Origin: Opitutaceae bacterium
GTDB lineage: Bacteria; Verrucomicrobiota; Verrucomicrobiia; Opitutales; Opitutaceae
NCBI GenBank assembly: GCA_016793535.1
Contig: JAEUHA010000083.1
Location: forward strand, 1-54,672
Direction of reading: 5' to 3'
Length of the DNA stretch: 54,672 bases
The first letter of the stretch is position 1. Each line of letters opens with the position of its first letter. The notes beneath the pieces are model-generated. The model did no database searches, had not been told where the DNA came from, and saw only the letters and a program-made list of their open reading frames with translations. Of the stretch, positions 1 through 8,823 are shown in pieces. A program made the position numbers and the translations under genes.

Positions 1-239
1 TTGCGTTTGCCGGCGTTTCGGCCGAGGTGCTCACGAACATCGGGCTCCGCCTGAAGCGCGAGTCACCGCTCACCCGCACGATGATGCTCACGCACTGCAA
101 CGGCTCGAGTGGCTACATTCCGGACGACGCCGCCTATGATCAGGTCAGCTATGAGATCACCGCGTCGCGCGTGAAACGCGGCTGCGCCGAGGACGCCATC
201 GTGAATGGTTTCATCGGAATGCTCGCCCGGCTTTTTTAA
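1..239 (+). CDS. Neutral/alkaline ceramidase-like protein, C-terminal fragment
   Basis: The frame is open from base 3 to the TAA at 237-239, and the gene begins outside the window. About 78 residues are visible. They carry the pattern AEVLTNIGLRLKRESP followed by a short hydrophobic strand and CNGSSGYIPDDAAYDQ. This matches the signature of neutral/alkaline ceramidase-like proteins, which typically read GE.F..IG..IK..SP ... NG..GYIP....Y. Known members hydrolyse N-acyl amide bonds of sphingolipids or are uncharacterised exported paralogues. The catalytic serine region would lie upstream, so activity cannot be judged. The chain ends shortly after the motif, so it lacks the C-terminal Ig-like domain of true ceramidases and fits the shorter bacterial homologues. 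Confidence 0.6.
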   Translation, partial: AFAGVSAEVLTNIGLRLKRESPLTRTMMLTHCNGSSGYIPDDAAYDQVSYEITASRVKRGCAEDAIVNGFIGMLARLF

Positions 240-351
240 GCCGGCGCGGGCGCGCGAACCGCGCAATGGGCGGCGCGACGACGGAGCGGCTCGAATCGCG
301 CGAACGAGATCATTTTCTCGTGAACAACCCAGGGCCCACGCGGTCCAGCCC

Positions 352-834
352 GTGTTGCCATTTCCGTCCGAGCCCAACTCTCCGGCCCCTCCGCCGTCCT
401 GGAGCGACGTCGCACGCCTGTGTCGGCGCGTTTGCGTGCTGCGCGAACAGGCCCGCCACGCCGAGGCCGAGGCGGTGCAGCGCGAGGAACTCGCGCCGCT
501 GCTGGACGTAGTCCGAGCCGGTGAGGATGATCCGCTGACGCTCGATGCGCGGCTGGCCGCCACGATGGCGGAAGAGACCGAGCGGGTGACCAACGCGATG
601 CTGCTCGCGGAACTGCTCGCGCCGCTCCTCGGCGGTCGGGCCCGGGCGGACGACGTCACCGTCACGGCCGTCGCCGCGCGGCCGGCACCGCTTCCCCTCG
701 CCCAACCGGTTCCCGCCTCCCGTCCGGCGCCGGTGCGAGCGGCCGTGTCGATCGCGGATTTTCTCGATGAGATGATCGCCCAGGAATCGACGCCAGCCCG
801 TCCCAACGGCCCGGCGCAGCGGCGCGCCTCGTGA
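352..834 (+). CDS. Small helical and Pro/Ala-rich protein upstream of the MamK-like actin
   Basis: I do not recognise the family. The reading frame is open from 205, but its first part overlaps the ceramidase tail and looks non-coding. The first plausible starts are GTG 352 or TTG 355, giving about 160 residues. The N-terminal two thirds are rich in Ala, Glu, Arg and Leu and should be helical (residues about 17-100). A Pro/Ala-rich linker follows, and the chain ends with a short amphipathic stretch, SIADFLDEMIAQE. It has no signal peptide or membrane segment, so it is probably cytosolic. It ends 49 bases before the actin gene on the same strand, which suggests co-transcription. The linker-plus-terminal-helix layout resembles adaptor proteins that dock to a filament; that role is inference. 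The start codon is uncertain because no strong ribosome binding site is visible. Confidence 0.55.
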   Translation: MLPFPSEPNSPAPPPSWSDVARLCRRVCVLREQARHAEAEAVQREELAPLLDVVRAGEDDPLTLDARLAATMAEETERVTNAMLLAELLAPLLGGRARADDVTVTAVAARPAPLPLAQPVPASRPAPVRAAVSIADFLDEMIAQESTPARPNGPAQRRAS

Positions 835-883
835 CACCACTCCAGCGGAAAACACAACCAACCGGCTCCCACCCATCCATCCC

Positions 884-2044
884 ATGACATCCGCCACCCT
901 GGAAAAGACACCCGCCGCCAACACCGCGGGTTCCACCGCCAACGTCCCCGCCCCCACCGTCCCGCGCGTGGTCACGGCCAAGACCAAGACCCTGCTCGTC
1001 GGCTTCGATCTCGGCACGAACAAGTCCTGCATCCTCGCGGGTCCCGCCACGGGCACGGACATTGCCGTCAGCAAGGTGGTGCCGACCGTGGTCGGCTACG
1101 TGAAGGACGGCATCGTCGACGGCATCATCACCGGCAACGCGCGCATCATCTTCGGCGAAGACGCGCTCCGCAACATGCTCCATGTGCGGCTCGTCGCTCC
1201 CGTGGCCGAGGGAGTGATCACCGATCCGGCGGCGGCGCGTGACTTCCTGAATCACATCCGCTCGCTGGTCGACCCGGCGGCCACGGCGGAGATTCGCGCC
1301 GTGATCGGCATGCCGGCGAACGCGGGCACCCAGGCGCGCGACGACATCCGGCGCTGCGCCTTCGGCATTTTCGACCGCGTCTTGATGATCCCCGAACCCT
1401 TCCTCGCCGCGCTCGGCTATCGCGACGACGCGCGGATCGCGCAGCCGAACTATCTCGATCCGGTGGTCAACTCGCTGTTCATCGACATCGGCGGCGGCAC
1501 GAGCGACCTCTGTCTGGTCCAGGGCGTCTTCCCTTCGAGTGAGGACCAGATCAGCATCCCGTTCGCGGGCGACGCGATCGACGAACTGCTGCACGCCGAA
1601 CTGGATCGCGTTTATCCCAACAACGGACTCTCCCGGCACAAGGTGCGCGAGATCAAGGAAGCGCATGCCTACGTCGGCCCTTCGCGGAAACCGCTCGAAG
1701 TCCGGGTCATCATGGGCGGCAAGGCCCACACGATCGAACTCGGCGACACGATCGCGCGCGCCTGCAACACCCTGATCGACCGGATCTATCCGGCGCTCAC
1801 GACGCTCATCGCGCGCGCGCCGTCCGATTCCGTGCTCACGCTGCTGCAGAACGTCATCGTGACCGGTGGCGGCTCACAGATCAAAGGCATCGACACCGTG
1901 CTGCAGAAGCGGCTCGCCGATGACGGCTTCGAAGCGCCGCGCGTGAAGCTGGCCGGCCAGGACTACAAGCGCTACGTCGCCATCGGAGCCCTCAAGGCCG
2001 CCCGCGCCGCGCGGGAGAACCAGTGGCAGGTGCTGCTGGGCTGA
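884..2044 (+). CDS. MamK-like bacterial actin ATPase
   Basis: Actin/Hsp70-fold protein of 386 residues. Visible elements are the phosphate-1 loop GFDLGTNKS (40-48), the phosphate-2 loop FIDIGGGTSDLC (199-210) and the adenosine motif VIVTGGGSQIKG (324-335). Between them, VIGMPANAG (140-148) and EPFLAALGY (171-179) align with MamK-type proteins. So do DGVIT-like EGVITDP near 109, the SIPFAGDAIDELL segment and LLQNVIVTGGG. The match is closer to MamK, the magnetosome-aligning filament, than to MreB or ParM as I know these families. A 36-residue Thr/Pro/Ala-rich N-terminal extension precedes the fold. No magnetosome genes (mamA, mamB, mamE and so on) are nearby, so the filament should serve another purpose. 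It probably polymerises in the cytoplasm on ATP binding. The small protein ending at 834 may be its partner. Confidence 0.85.
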   Translation: MTSATLEKTPAANTAGSTANVPAPTVPRVVTAKTKTLLVGFDLGTNKSCILAGPATGTDIAVSKVVPTVVGYVKDGIVDGIITGNARIIFGEDALRNMLHVRLVAPVAEGVITDPAAARDFLNHIRSLVDPAATAEIRAVIGMPANAGTQARDDIRRCAFGIFDRVLMIPEPFLAALGYRDDARIAQPNYLDPVVNSLFIDIGGGTSDLCLVQGVFPSSEDQISIPFAGDAIDELLHAELDRVYPNNGLSRHKVREIKEAHAYVGPSRKPLEVRVIMGGKAHTIELGDTIARACNTLIDRIYPALTTLIARAPSDSVLTLLQNVIVTGGGSQIKGIDTVLQKRLADDGFEAPRVKLAGQDYKRYVAIGALKAARAARENQWQVLLG

Positions 2045-2055
2045 GACGGAAGAAG

Positions 2056-2163
2056 GCAGTTGAGAGCTGAGACTTGAGGGTTGAGAGACTGCTGCCGCTG
2101 CGGCGTCTCTCATCCTCAAAGGACGTGAGCATTTCTTCGGATCGTCTCTCAACCCTCAACTGC
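2056..2163. repeat. Heptamer-tandem inverted repeat (GTTGAGA type)
   Basis: The left arm 2056-2089 reads as GTTGAGA, GCTGAGA, CTTGAGG, GTTGAGA and then GAC. The right arm 2144-2163 is the reverse complement of two such units between the same flanks, GCA and GAC. A third inverted copy lies at 2105-2122. The arms therefore differ in unit number, which suggests gain or loss of 7-base units. It fills the gap between the actin gene and the convergent pheA. It could fold as a long hairpin and act as a bidirectional terminator, but no U-tract is present. Confidence 0.75.
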
Positions 2164-2183
2164 GCGCTTGGCGCGCTACGCGC

Positions 2184-3263
2184 TCAGCTCACCGCCGGAT
2201 AGCTGCCGAGCCACTTCACGAGCGGGCAGAACGTCTTCAGTTCGCCGATTGCGGCCTTCATGTTCGGGTCTTCGTAGTGGCCGGTGACGTCGAGGAAGAA
2301 ATAGTAGTCCCACGGCCGCTTCTTGCTCGGGCGCGACTCGATCTTCGAAAGATTGATGCCGCGCTCGGCGAGCGGCATCAGCATCTTCAGCAGCGCGCCG
2401 GAGTGCGACGCGGCCTCATCGCCGAGCGAGACGAGCAGGCTCGTCACATCCTTGCCGCCCCCGACGGCACCGGAGGGCTTGCGGCCGATGACGAAGAATC
2501 GCGTGGTGTTGTCAGCCTTGTCCTGGATGTTGCGCTCGATCACCGGCACGCCGTAGTGCTCGGCCGCGAGCTCACCCGCGATCGCCGCGGTACCCGGCTC
2601 CTGCTTTGCGAGCTGCACGGCGCGTGAAGTGCTCGGCGCATCGACCAGCTGCGCGTGCGGCAGATGCCGCTGCAGCCAGTGCCGGCACTGCGCGAGCGCC
2701 TGGTCCTTGGAGTACACGCGCTCGATGTCCTCGAGCCGCGACTTGGAAATCAGCGCGTGATTAATCTCGAGGTAGATCTGCGCGACGATCTTGAGGTCGC
2801 TCTCGACGAAGCTGTCGAGCGCCTCCCGCACCGAGCCCTCGGTGGAATTCTCGATCGGAATCACGGCGTAGTCGGTCTCGCCTTTCTCCACGGCGGTGAA
2901 GATGTCGCTCACCGTGGCCATCGCGTGGTAGTCGACGCTGGCGCCAAATTTCTTGAGGGCCGCGGCGTGCGTGTTGCTCGCCTCGGGTCCCAGGTACGCG
3001 ATGACCAGCGGCTTCTCGAGCGCGATGGCCGCCGACATGATCTCGCGGTAAATGGCCTGCAGGGCCTCGTTCTTGATCGGGCCCTGGTTCTGGCCGATCA
3101 CCTTGCGCAACACCGCGTCCTCGCGCTCGGCGACGTAGATCTGCCCGCCGGCGCTGCGCTTGACCTTGCCGATCTCGGCGGCGAGCGCGAGGCGCTGGTT
3201 GAGCAGCTCGACGAGCTGCTTGTCGATCGTGTCGATCTTTTCGCGTATCGGGCCGAGTTCCAT
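2184..3263 (-). CDS. pheA: Bifunctional chorismate mutase / prephenate dehydratase
   Basis: P-protein of 359 residues that converts chorismate through prephenate to phenylpyruvate in phenylalanine synthesis. Residues 1-80 form the AroQ chorismate mutase helices (IREKIDTIDKQLVELLNQR). Residues 87-262 form prephenate dehydratase, with GPEAS, the PIENSTEGSV motif (136-145) and the TRF catalytic motif (254-256). Residues 275-355 are an ACT domain with the ESRP phenylalanine-binding motif (309-312), so feedback inhibition by phenylalanine is expected. The ATG at 3263 was chosen because the mutase domain begins there; it lies one base after the scpB stop (TGA-C-ATG). This indicates translational coupling. 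Residues upstream in the same frame are scpB read out of frame. Confidence 0.95.
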   Translation of the reverse strand: MELGPIREKIDTIDKQLVELLNQRLALAAEIGKVKRSAGGQIYVAEREDAVLRKVIGQNQGPIKNEALQAIYREIMSAAIALEKPLVIAYLGPEASNTHAAALKKFGASVDYHAMATVSDIFTAVEKGETDYAVIPIENSTEGSVREALDSFVESDLKIVAQIYLEINHALISKSRLEDIERVYSKDQALAQCRHWLQRHLPHAQLVDAPSTSRAVQLAKQEPGTAAIAGELAAEHYGVPVIERNIQDKADNTTRFFVIGRKPSGAVGGGKDVTSLLVSLGDEAASHSGALLKMLMPLAERGINLSKIESRPSKKRPWDYYFFLDVTGHYEDPNMKAAIGELKTFCPLVKWLGSYPAVS

Positions 3264-3264
3264 G

Positions 3265-4182
3265 TCAGGAAGTGCTTTCGCCCGTCGCCGGGGGCTGTGC
3301 CGTCGTGGCGCGCGGGACGTCGTCCGCCACCTCCGCGGCGAGTTCAGCGACCGGTTCCGCATTCGCGGCCTCGAGTGGAAGCTGCTCATCGGCCAGGCCC
3401 ATGTCGGTGTCGCTCGGCGGCCGGGCGTTTTCCGAAGTCTTCAACCACTCGTCGATCTGCCGGGACGAAAGGACATCCGACGCCGGCAGCTCGTCCAGCG
3501 ACTTGATCCCGACGAATTCGAGAAACTGATCCGTCGTCCCATACTGGATCGGGCGGCCCGGCGCATCGGCCCGGCCGACGATGTAGATCAGTTCGCGTTC
3601 CAGCAGCTTGTTGATGCCGGCCTCAGCGGACACCCCGCGGATCGTCTCGATCTCGCCGCGCGTGACGGGCTGGCGGTACGCGATCACCGCGAGGGTTTCG
3701 ATCGCCGACTGGCTCAGCTTCACGGGCGGCGGTTCCTGGCGCAGAATCCGGATCCAGCGGGCGAAACGTGGATGCGTGACAAGCCGGAAGCCGGCATTGC
3801 CTTCGATCAGCAGCAGGCCTTCGTCGGCCGTGCGCAGGTCCGCGGCAATCTGGTCCATCGCTTCCCGGATCTGCGTCGCGGTGACCAGCGACGGCACGTC
3901 GAAATACAGTTCGGGATCCTGCGGAAACGCCTCGGCAGGCACCTCCACGACCTCCTCCGCTGCCAGGGCGGGGATCGGCTGGCCCGCGGACTCCGCCGGC
4001 GCGGCGGCCGCATCCGGGGCCGGCGTGGACTCCGCCGCCGCCACCGGCGCCTCCTCCGCCAGGGGCAAGGCGGCCGCCTGTTCGTGAAAGCGCGTGAACG
4101 CCGCCTGGATATCCTTGATCGCGAGCGGCTGACTCGACGAAAGCAGCAACGCCTTCAGGACTTTTTTCAGGTTGAATGCCAT
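3265..4182 (-). CDS. scpB: Segregation and condensation protein B
   Basis: ScpB kleisin-associated subunit of the SMC-ScpAB condensin, which acts on chromosome organisation in the cytoplasm. The family core is visible: FNLKKVLKALLLSSSQPL at the start, then the winged helices with PPVKLSQSAIETLAVIAYRQP and the motif TRGEIETIRGVSAEAGI, and IVGRADAPGRPIQYGTT. It has 305 residues, against about 200 in most ScpB proteins. The excess is an Ala/Glu/Pro-rich insert at about residues 38-92, inside the first winged-helix domain, and an acidic Ala-rich tail after about residue 250. The ATG at 4182 is preferred over the in-frame ATG at 4320, whose extra residues look non-coding and would overlap ilvD. 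It is followed directly by pheA. scpA and smc are not in the window. Confidence 0.9.
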   Translation of the reverse strand: MAFNLKKVLKALLLSSSQPLAIKDIQAAFTRFHEQAAALPLAEEAPVAAAESTPAPDAAAAPAESAGQPIPALAAEEVVEVPAEAFPQDPELYFDVPSLVTATQIREAMDQIAADLRTADEGLLLIEGNAGFRLVTHPRFARWIRILRQEPPPVKLSQSAIETLAVIAYRQPVTRGEIETIRGVSAEAGINKLLERELIYIVGRADAPGRPIQYGTTDQFLEFVGIKSLDELPASDVLSSRQIDEWLKTSENARPPSDTDMGLADEQLPLEAANAEPVAELAAEVADDVPRATTAQPPATGESTS

Positions 4183-4318
4183 GCAGGGAGACAGGGGTCG
4201 AGTGATGAACTCCGTCGATGCGCACGCAATCTGAATTTCGCGCCGTCCCTGTGCCGCCGCGTCCCGGAACGCGCTTGCCCGCGTCCGGCCCGTCTGGTCT
4301 GCTGCGGCACATTTCGCC

Positions 4319-6019
4319 ATGAGCTCCGCCCCCGATCACACCCGCAAGTTCTCCTCCATCGTGCATGATGGCCCAAGCCGCGCCGCCGCCCGCTCCATGC
4401 TGCGCCCGGTCGGTTTCACGGATGAGGATTTCAACAAGCCGGTCATCGGCATCGCGTCGCTGTGGAGCATGGTCACGCCGTGCAACATGCACATCGACCA
4501 GCTCGCCCGCGACGCCGAGGCCGGGGCCAACGCCGCCGGCGGCAAGGCGATCATCTTCGGCACCATCACCGTCTCGGACGGCATCAGCATGGGCACGCCC
4601 GGCATGCGGTATTCGCTGGTCTCGCGCGAGGTCATCGCCGACTCGATTGAAACCGTGTCCGGCGGCGAGGGCTTCGACGCCATCGTGACGGTGGGCGGCT
4701 GCGACAAGAACATGCCGGGCTGCATCATGGCCCTGGCGCGACTCAACCGCCCGGGCGTCTTCGTCTACGGCGGCACCATTCTTCCCGGCATCCACCCCGG
4801 CTCCAAGAAGGAGTGCGACATCGTCTCCGTCTTCGAGGCGATCGGCCAGCACGCGGCGGGAAAGATCGACGATAAGGGCCTGCACGCCATCGAAGCCTGC
4901 TCGATCCCGGGCCCGGGCTCCTGCGGTGGCATGTACACGGCCAACACCATGGCCTCCGCGATCGAGGCGCTCGGCATGAGCCTGCCGAACAGCTCCGCCC
5001 AGATCGCGATCAGCGCGGAAAAGAAAGAGGATTGCCGCCGCGCGGGCGCCGCGGCGCTCGCGCTGTTGAAGGCCGACATCAAGCCCCGCGATATCATGAC
5101 CCGGAAGGCGTTCGAGAACGCGATCACGGTCACGATCGCACTCGGCGGCTCAACCAACGCCGTGCTCCACCTGCTCGCCATGGCGCACAGCGCCGGCGTG
5201 AAGCTCTCGATCGACGACTTCACCAAGATCGGCAAACGCGTGCCGGTGCTCGCCGACCTCAAGCCGTCCGGCAAGTACGGCATGGTGCACCTCACCCGGA
5301 TCGGCGGCCTGCCGCCCCTCATGAAGGTCCTGCTGGACGCCGGCCTGCTCCACGGCGACTGCATCACCGTCACCGGCCAGACGATCGCCGAAAACCTGAA
5401 GAACGTGGCGCCGTATCCGACGGATCAGGACGTTGTCCGCCCGCTGTCCAATCCGATCAAGCGCGACAGCCACCTGCGCATCCTCTACGGCAACCTCGCG
5501 CCCGAAGGCGCCGTGGCCAAGATTTCCGGCAAGGAAGGCCTCCTGTTCAGCGGCAAGGCCATCGTCTTCGAGGGCGAAGAGGCCGCGCTCGACGCGATCC
5601 TCAAGGGCAAGGTCAAGGCCGGACACGTGATCGTCATCCGCAACGAAGGCCCGGTCGGCGGCCCCGGCATGCGCGAAATGCTCTCTCCCACCAGCGCCAT
5701 CATGGGCCGCGGTCTCGGCAAGGATGTCGCGCTCATCACCGACGGACGCTTCTCGGGCGGCAGCCACGGGTTCGTGGTCGGACACATCACGCCCGAAGCG
5801 GCCCGCGGCGGCCCGATCGGAATCATCAGGAATGGCGACCCGATCACGATCGACGCGGTGAAGAACGAACTCACCCTCGGCCTGTCCGCAAAGGAGCTGA
5901 AGGCGCGCCTCAAGGCCTGGAAGCCGAAGAAGGCGAAGGAATCCCGCGGCACCCTCGCCAAGTACGCCAAGCTCGTCACGAGCGCTTCCGAGGGCGCCGT
6001 CACCGACAAGTATCTCTGA
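4319..6019 (+). CDS. ilvD: Dihydroxy-acid dehydratase
   Basis: Iron-sulfur enzyme of 566 residues that converts 2,3-dihydroxyisovalerate and its homologue to 2-oxo acids, the third common step of valine, leucine and isoleucine synthesis. Cluster cysteines are in TPCNMH (C55), [10 protein letters not shown] (C128) and [14 protein letters not shown] (C202). The C-terminal half shows the family motifs [25 protein letters not shown] and VGHITPEA. The length is normal for the family. It is transcribed divergently from scpB; the 136-base spacer must hold both promoters, but I cannot assign boxes. No attenuator leader peptide was recognised. A GTAGCGA-type hairpin follows the stop. Confidence 0.97.
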   Translation: MSSAPDHTRKFSSIVHDGPSRAAARSMLRPVGFTDEDFNKPVIGIASLWSMVTPCNMHIDQLARDAEAGANAAGGKAIIFGTITVSDGISMGTPGMRYSLVSREVIADSIETVSGGEGFDAIVTVGGCDKNMPGCIMALARLNRPGVFVYGGTILPGIHPGSKKECDIVSVFEAIGQHAAGKIDDKGLHAIEACSIPGPGSCGGMYTANTMASAIEALGMSLPNSSAQIAISAEKKEDCRRAGAAALALLKADIKPRDIMTRKAFENAITVTIALGGSTNAVLHLLAMAHSAGVKLSIDDFTKIGKRVPVLADLKPSGKYGMVHLTRIGGLPPLMKVLLDAGLLHGDCITVTGQTIAENLKNVAPYPTDQDVVRPLSNPIKRDSHLRILYGNLAPEGAVAKISGKEGLLFSGKAIVFEGEEAALDAILKGKVKAGHVIVIRNEGPVGGPGMREMLSPTSAIMGRGLGKDVALITDGRFSGGSHGFVVGHITPEAARGGPIGIIRNGDPITIDAVKNELTLGLSAKELKARLKAWKPKKAKESRGTLAKYAKLVTSASEGAVTDKYL

Positions 6020-6029
6020 TTTGGATGAA

Positions 6030-6126
6030 GTAGCGAGTAGCGGGTAGCGAGTAGTGAGCATGCGGAGATCGGATGACCCGGACTTTCGCGCTTCCTACTC
6101 GCTACTCGCTACTCACTACTCGCTAC
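6030..6126. repeat. Heptamer-tandem inverted repeat (GTAGCGA type)
   Basis: The left arm 6030-6060 is GTAGCGA, GTAGCGG, GTAGCGA, GTAGTGA. The right arm 6096-6126, reverse complemented, is GTAGCGA, GTAGTGA, GTAGCGA, GTAGCGA. The spacer is 35 bases. The right arm ends seven bases before the pgi ATG, so any ribosome binding site for pgi would lie within or right beside the stem. Single-base variants occur in units on both arms, which shows the element is degenerate. Confidence 0.85.
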
Positions 6127-6133
6127 TCCCCCC

Positions 6134-7714
6134 ATGACCTGGTCCCGCTTCAAGACGCACTACTTCCACAACGCCGACCTCGATGTCTCCCTCGACATCT
6201 CGCGGCTGCCGTTTCCCGACGACTTTTTCTCGTCGATGGAGCCGGCGATGCAGCGGGCGTTCGACGCGATGACGAAGCTGGAAGCGGGCGCGATCGCGAA
6301 CCCGGACGAGAAGCGGATGGTGGGACACTACTGGCTGCGGGCGCCGCAGCTCGCGCCCACGCCTGAAATCACGGGCGAGATCACGACCACGCTCGCGGCG
6401 ATCAAGGCGTTTACCGCCCAGGTGCACTCGGGCGCGATCGCCGGGCCCAAGGGAAAGTTCAAACACCTCCTCGTGATCGGCATCGGCGGCTCGGCGCTGG
6501 GCCCGCAGCTCGTCAGCCACGCGCTGGGCCGGCCGCGCAAGGACAAGCTCGCGGTGACGTTCTTCGACAATACCGACCCCGACGGCATGGATTACGTGCT
6601 GGCCGGCCTCCGCAACCAGCTCGCGAAGACGCTCGTGATCGTGATCTCGAAGTCCGGCGGCACGGCCGAAACGCGCAACGGCATGCTGGAGGCGATGGCC
6701 GCATTTCGCGCCGCCGGCCTCGAACCCGCGAAGCAGTTCGTCGCCGTGACTGGCGCGGGCTCCAAGCTCGACCAGACCGCCCAGCAGGAAGGCTGGCTGG
6801 CCCGTTTCGCGATGTGGGACTGGGTCGGCGGCCGCACCAGCGAACTCAGTGCCGTCGGCCTGCTGCCCGCCGCGCTCCAGGGCATCGACATCCAGGCGAT
6901 GCTCGACGGCGCCGCCGCGATGGACGAAGTCACGCGTTATCCCGTGACCGCCCAGAATCCGGCCGCGCTGATGGCGCTCATGTGGCACTTCGCGACCGAC
7001 GGCCGCGGCGCGAAGGACATGGTCGTCCTCCCTTACAAGGATCGCCTGCTGCTGTTCTCGCGCTACCTGCAGCAGCTCGTGATGGAGTCGATCGGCAAGG
7101 AGTTCGACCTCGACGGTCGCGTCGTGAACCAGGGCATCGCCGTCTACGGCAACAAAGGCTCGACGGACCAGCACGCGTACGTGCAGCAGCTGCGTGAGGG
7201 CGTGAACAACTTCTTCGTCACCTTCATCGAAGTGCTCGCCGACCGCGACGCGAAGACCTCGCTCGAGGTCGAGCCCGGGGTCACGAGCGGCGATTTCCTG
7301 CAGGGCTTCTATCTCGGCACGCGCGACGCGTTGAGCGAGAAGGGCCGGCATTCGATCACGCTGACCCTGCCCGACGTCTCGCCCCGCAGCCTCGGCATGC
7401 TCATCGCGCTGTACGAGCGCGTGACCGGGCTCTACGCCTCGCTGGTCAATCTCAACGCGTACCACCAACCGGGCGTCGAGGCGGGCAAGAAAGCCGCCGG
7501 CGCGGTGATCGCGCTCAAGCGGAAGCTCGTGGCCGCGATGCAGGCCGCGCCCGGGGACTCGTTCACCGCGGAACAGCTCGCCGCCCGCGCCGGCGCCCCT
7601 GACCAGGCCGAGCTCGCGTTCAAGATCCTCGAACGCCTCGCCGCGAACCGCGGCACGGGCGTAAAGAAACGGCGGCGCAAGCCGGCGTTTGAATCGAGCT
7701 ACCGGATGGGATGA
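6134..7714 (+). CDS. pgi: Glucose-6-phosphate isomerase
   Basis: Cytosolic isomerase of 526 residues interconverting glucose 6-phosphate and fructose 6-phosphate. The sugar isomerase fold is clear: [12 protein letters not shown] (phosphate loop), [31 protein letters not shown], then the active-site segment [16 protein letters not shown]. It is of the shorter, bacterial and deep-branching type rather than the E. coli type. The C-terminal 50 residues are Ala/Lys-rich and basic. The start ATG is placed straight after a heptamer hairpin. The gene sits in a housekeeping run with rsmI and ppx but is separated from the next gene by another hairpin, so it may be monocistronic. Confidence 0.96.
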   Translation: MTWSRFKTHYFHNADLDVSLDISRLPFPDDFFSSMEPAMQRAFDAMTKLEAGAIANPDEKRMVGHYWLRAPQLAPTPEITGEITTTLAAIKAFTAQVHSGAIAGPKGKFKHLLVIGIGGSALGPQLVSHALGRPRKDKLAVTFFDNTDPDGMDYVLAGLRNQLAKTLVIVISKSGGTAETRNGMLEAMAAFRAAGLEPAKQFVAVTGAGSKLDQTAQQEGWLARFAMWDWVGGRTSELSAVGLLPAALQGIDIQAMLDGAAAMDEVTRYPVTAQNPAALMALMWHFATDGRGAKDMVVLPYKDRLLLFSRYLQQLVMESIGKEFDLDGRVVNQGIAVYGNKGSTDQHAYVQQLREGVNNFFVTFIEVLADRDAKTSLEVEPGVTSGDFLQGFYLGTRDALSEKGRHSITLTLPDVSPRSLGMLIALYERVTGLYASLVNLNAYHQPGVEAGKKAAGAVIALKRKLVAAMQAAPGDSFTAEQLAARAGAPDQAELAFKILERLAANRGTGVKKRRRKPAFESSYRMG

Positions 7715-7745
7715 GGGAGACGGGCGGAAAATCTCGAGTCTCGAA

Positions 7746-7848
7746 TTGAGAGCTGAGAGCTCGACCCAGAACCGGTTCCCGCCGCCGCCCTGACTCTGAT
7801 CGGTCTGCCGCACCTGCTCTCCCAGCGCTCAACCCTCAACGCTCAACT
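7746..7848. repeat. Heptamer-tandem inverted repeat (GTTGAGA type, degenerate)
   Basis: The left arm 7746-7761 has about two units (ATTGAGA, GCTGAGA, then GCT). The right arm 7824-7848, reverse complemented, has GTTGAGC, GTTGAGG, GTTGAGC and then GCT. It lies between pgi and the coiled-coil protein gene and ends 11 bases before that start codon. The arms again differ in unit number. Confidence 0.65.
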
Positions 7849-7859
7849 CCTCGCCTCCC

Positions 7860-8630
7860 GTGCCGCGTCTGGCGCTTTTCCTCTGTCTGCTTGCGCTGCT
7901 CGGGTCGGCGGTGTCGGCCGCACTCTATTTCCAGATCGGCAATTCGAAGCAGGTGCTCGAGCTGCGGCTCGCCGACGCGAACGCGCGGGCGACCAAGCTC
8001 GACGCGGACCTGGCTCGCGCGAATGAGGAGACCGGCCGCCTGAAGGCGAAGGTCGCGAGCGTCAGCGGTGACCTGCAGCAGGCGCGCTCCGACCTCGCGG
8101 CCGCCGGCAGCCGGGCCGCCAAGCTCGAGCTCGATCTCGGCGCCGTGAAGCTCGATCTGTCATCGACGCAGAGCGTCGTCGCACTCTACGAGCGCACCGC
8201 TCAGGGTCTCGCCGAGGATGTCGCGCGGCTGAAACAGGACCTGGCGGACACCCGCGCCTCGCTCGCGACACCCGAGGCCGTCGCCGCCTACAAGGCCGCC
8301 ATCGCCGAACTCGAGCGCCAGCTCGCCACCGCCCGCAACGGCGTGGCGCTGCCGGCCACCGCCGGCGCCTCGACGGCCGCGTTTTCCAGCCGGGCGGCGG
8401 GCCGGGCGACCATTCTCAGCGTGGGACCGGACAACGCGTTCGTGGTGCTCAACTTCGGCGCCGCCCGCGGCGCGGAGGTGGGCCACCGGCTCACGGTAAG
8501 TCACGGAACCAATGAGGTCGCGGTGGTTCTCATCAGCGATGTCCGCCCCAACTTCTCGGTCGCCCAAGTCCTGCCCGATACCCTCCGCGGGGTCTTGCAG
8601 AAAGGCGATTTGGCGGTATTGATCCGATAA
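7860..8630 (+). CDS. Membrane-anchored coiled-coil protein
   Basis: Protein of 256 residues with no clear named family. A hydrophobic N-terminal segment (4-24) acts as a signal anchor or signal peptide. Residues about 28-165 are a long Ala/Leu/Glu/Arg heptad region predicted to form a coiled coil. Residues about 180-256 form a compact beta-rich domain (ATILSVGPDNAFVVLNFGAARG ... LQKGDLAVLIR style) resembling the small barrel at the C-terminus of some envelope coiled-coil proteins. It probably projects into the periplasm. The GTG at 7860 is chosen because it places the hydrophobic segment at the extreme N-terminus. Three bases separate its stop from the next small lipoprotein gene, so the two are likely co-translated and may work together at the envelope. 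Confidence 0.75.
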   Translation: MPRLALFLCLLALLGSAVSAALYFQIGNSKQVLELRLADANARATKLDADLARANEETGRLKAKVASVSGDLQQARSDLAAAGSRAAKLELDLGAVKLDLSSTQSVVALYERTAQGLAEDVARLKQDLADTRASLATPEAVAAYKAAIAELERQLATARNGVALPATAGASTAAFSSRAAGRATILSVGPDNAFVVLNFGAARGAEVGHRLTVSHGTNEVAVVLISDVRPNFSVAQVLPDTLRGVLQKGDLAVLIR

Positions 8631-8633
8631 ACC

Positions 8634-8798
8634 ATGACCTCGCTCAAGTCCCCCGTTCTCGCGCTCCTCCTGATCGCCTTCGGTGCCCTTGCCACCGGCT
8701 GCAGCACCAACTCCCCCAAGCAGACGTCGATCCCGTGGAGCCGTCCGGCGGGCTGGGAAGGCCAGATCCCGGGCATGGGCCAGCCGACCGGCCGCTGA
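8634..8798 (+). CDS. Small lipoprotein, 54 residues
   Basis: A short gene read directly from the sequence: ATG 8634 to TGA 8796-8798. The product has a Lys-containing n-region, a hydrophobic core (VLALLLIAFGALA) and a lipobox LATGC, with the acylated cysteine at residue 23. The mature peptide is only 32 residues, with a Trp-rich stretch IPWSRPAGWEGQIPGMG. Small lipoproteins ending in a similar PW.RP..WE...PGM pattern are, as far as I recall, common in Verrucomicrobiota, but their function is unknown to me. It starts three bases after the coiled-coil gene, with a plausible shared operon. Confidence 0.8.
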   Translation: MTSLKSPVLALLLIAFGALATGCSTNSPKQTSIPWSRPAGWEGQIPGMGQPTGR

Positions 8799-8823
8799 GT
8801 CCCGGCGTCGCCGACCGGCGACT

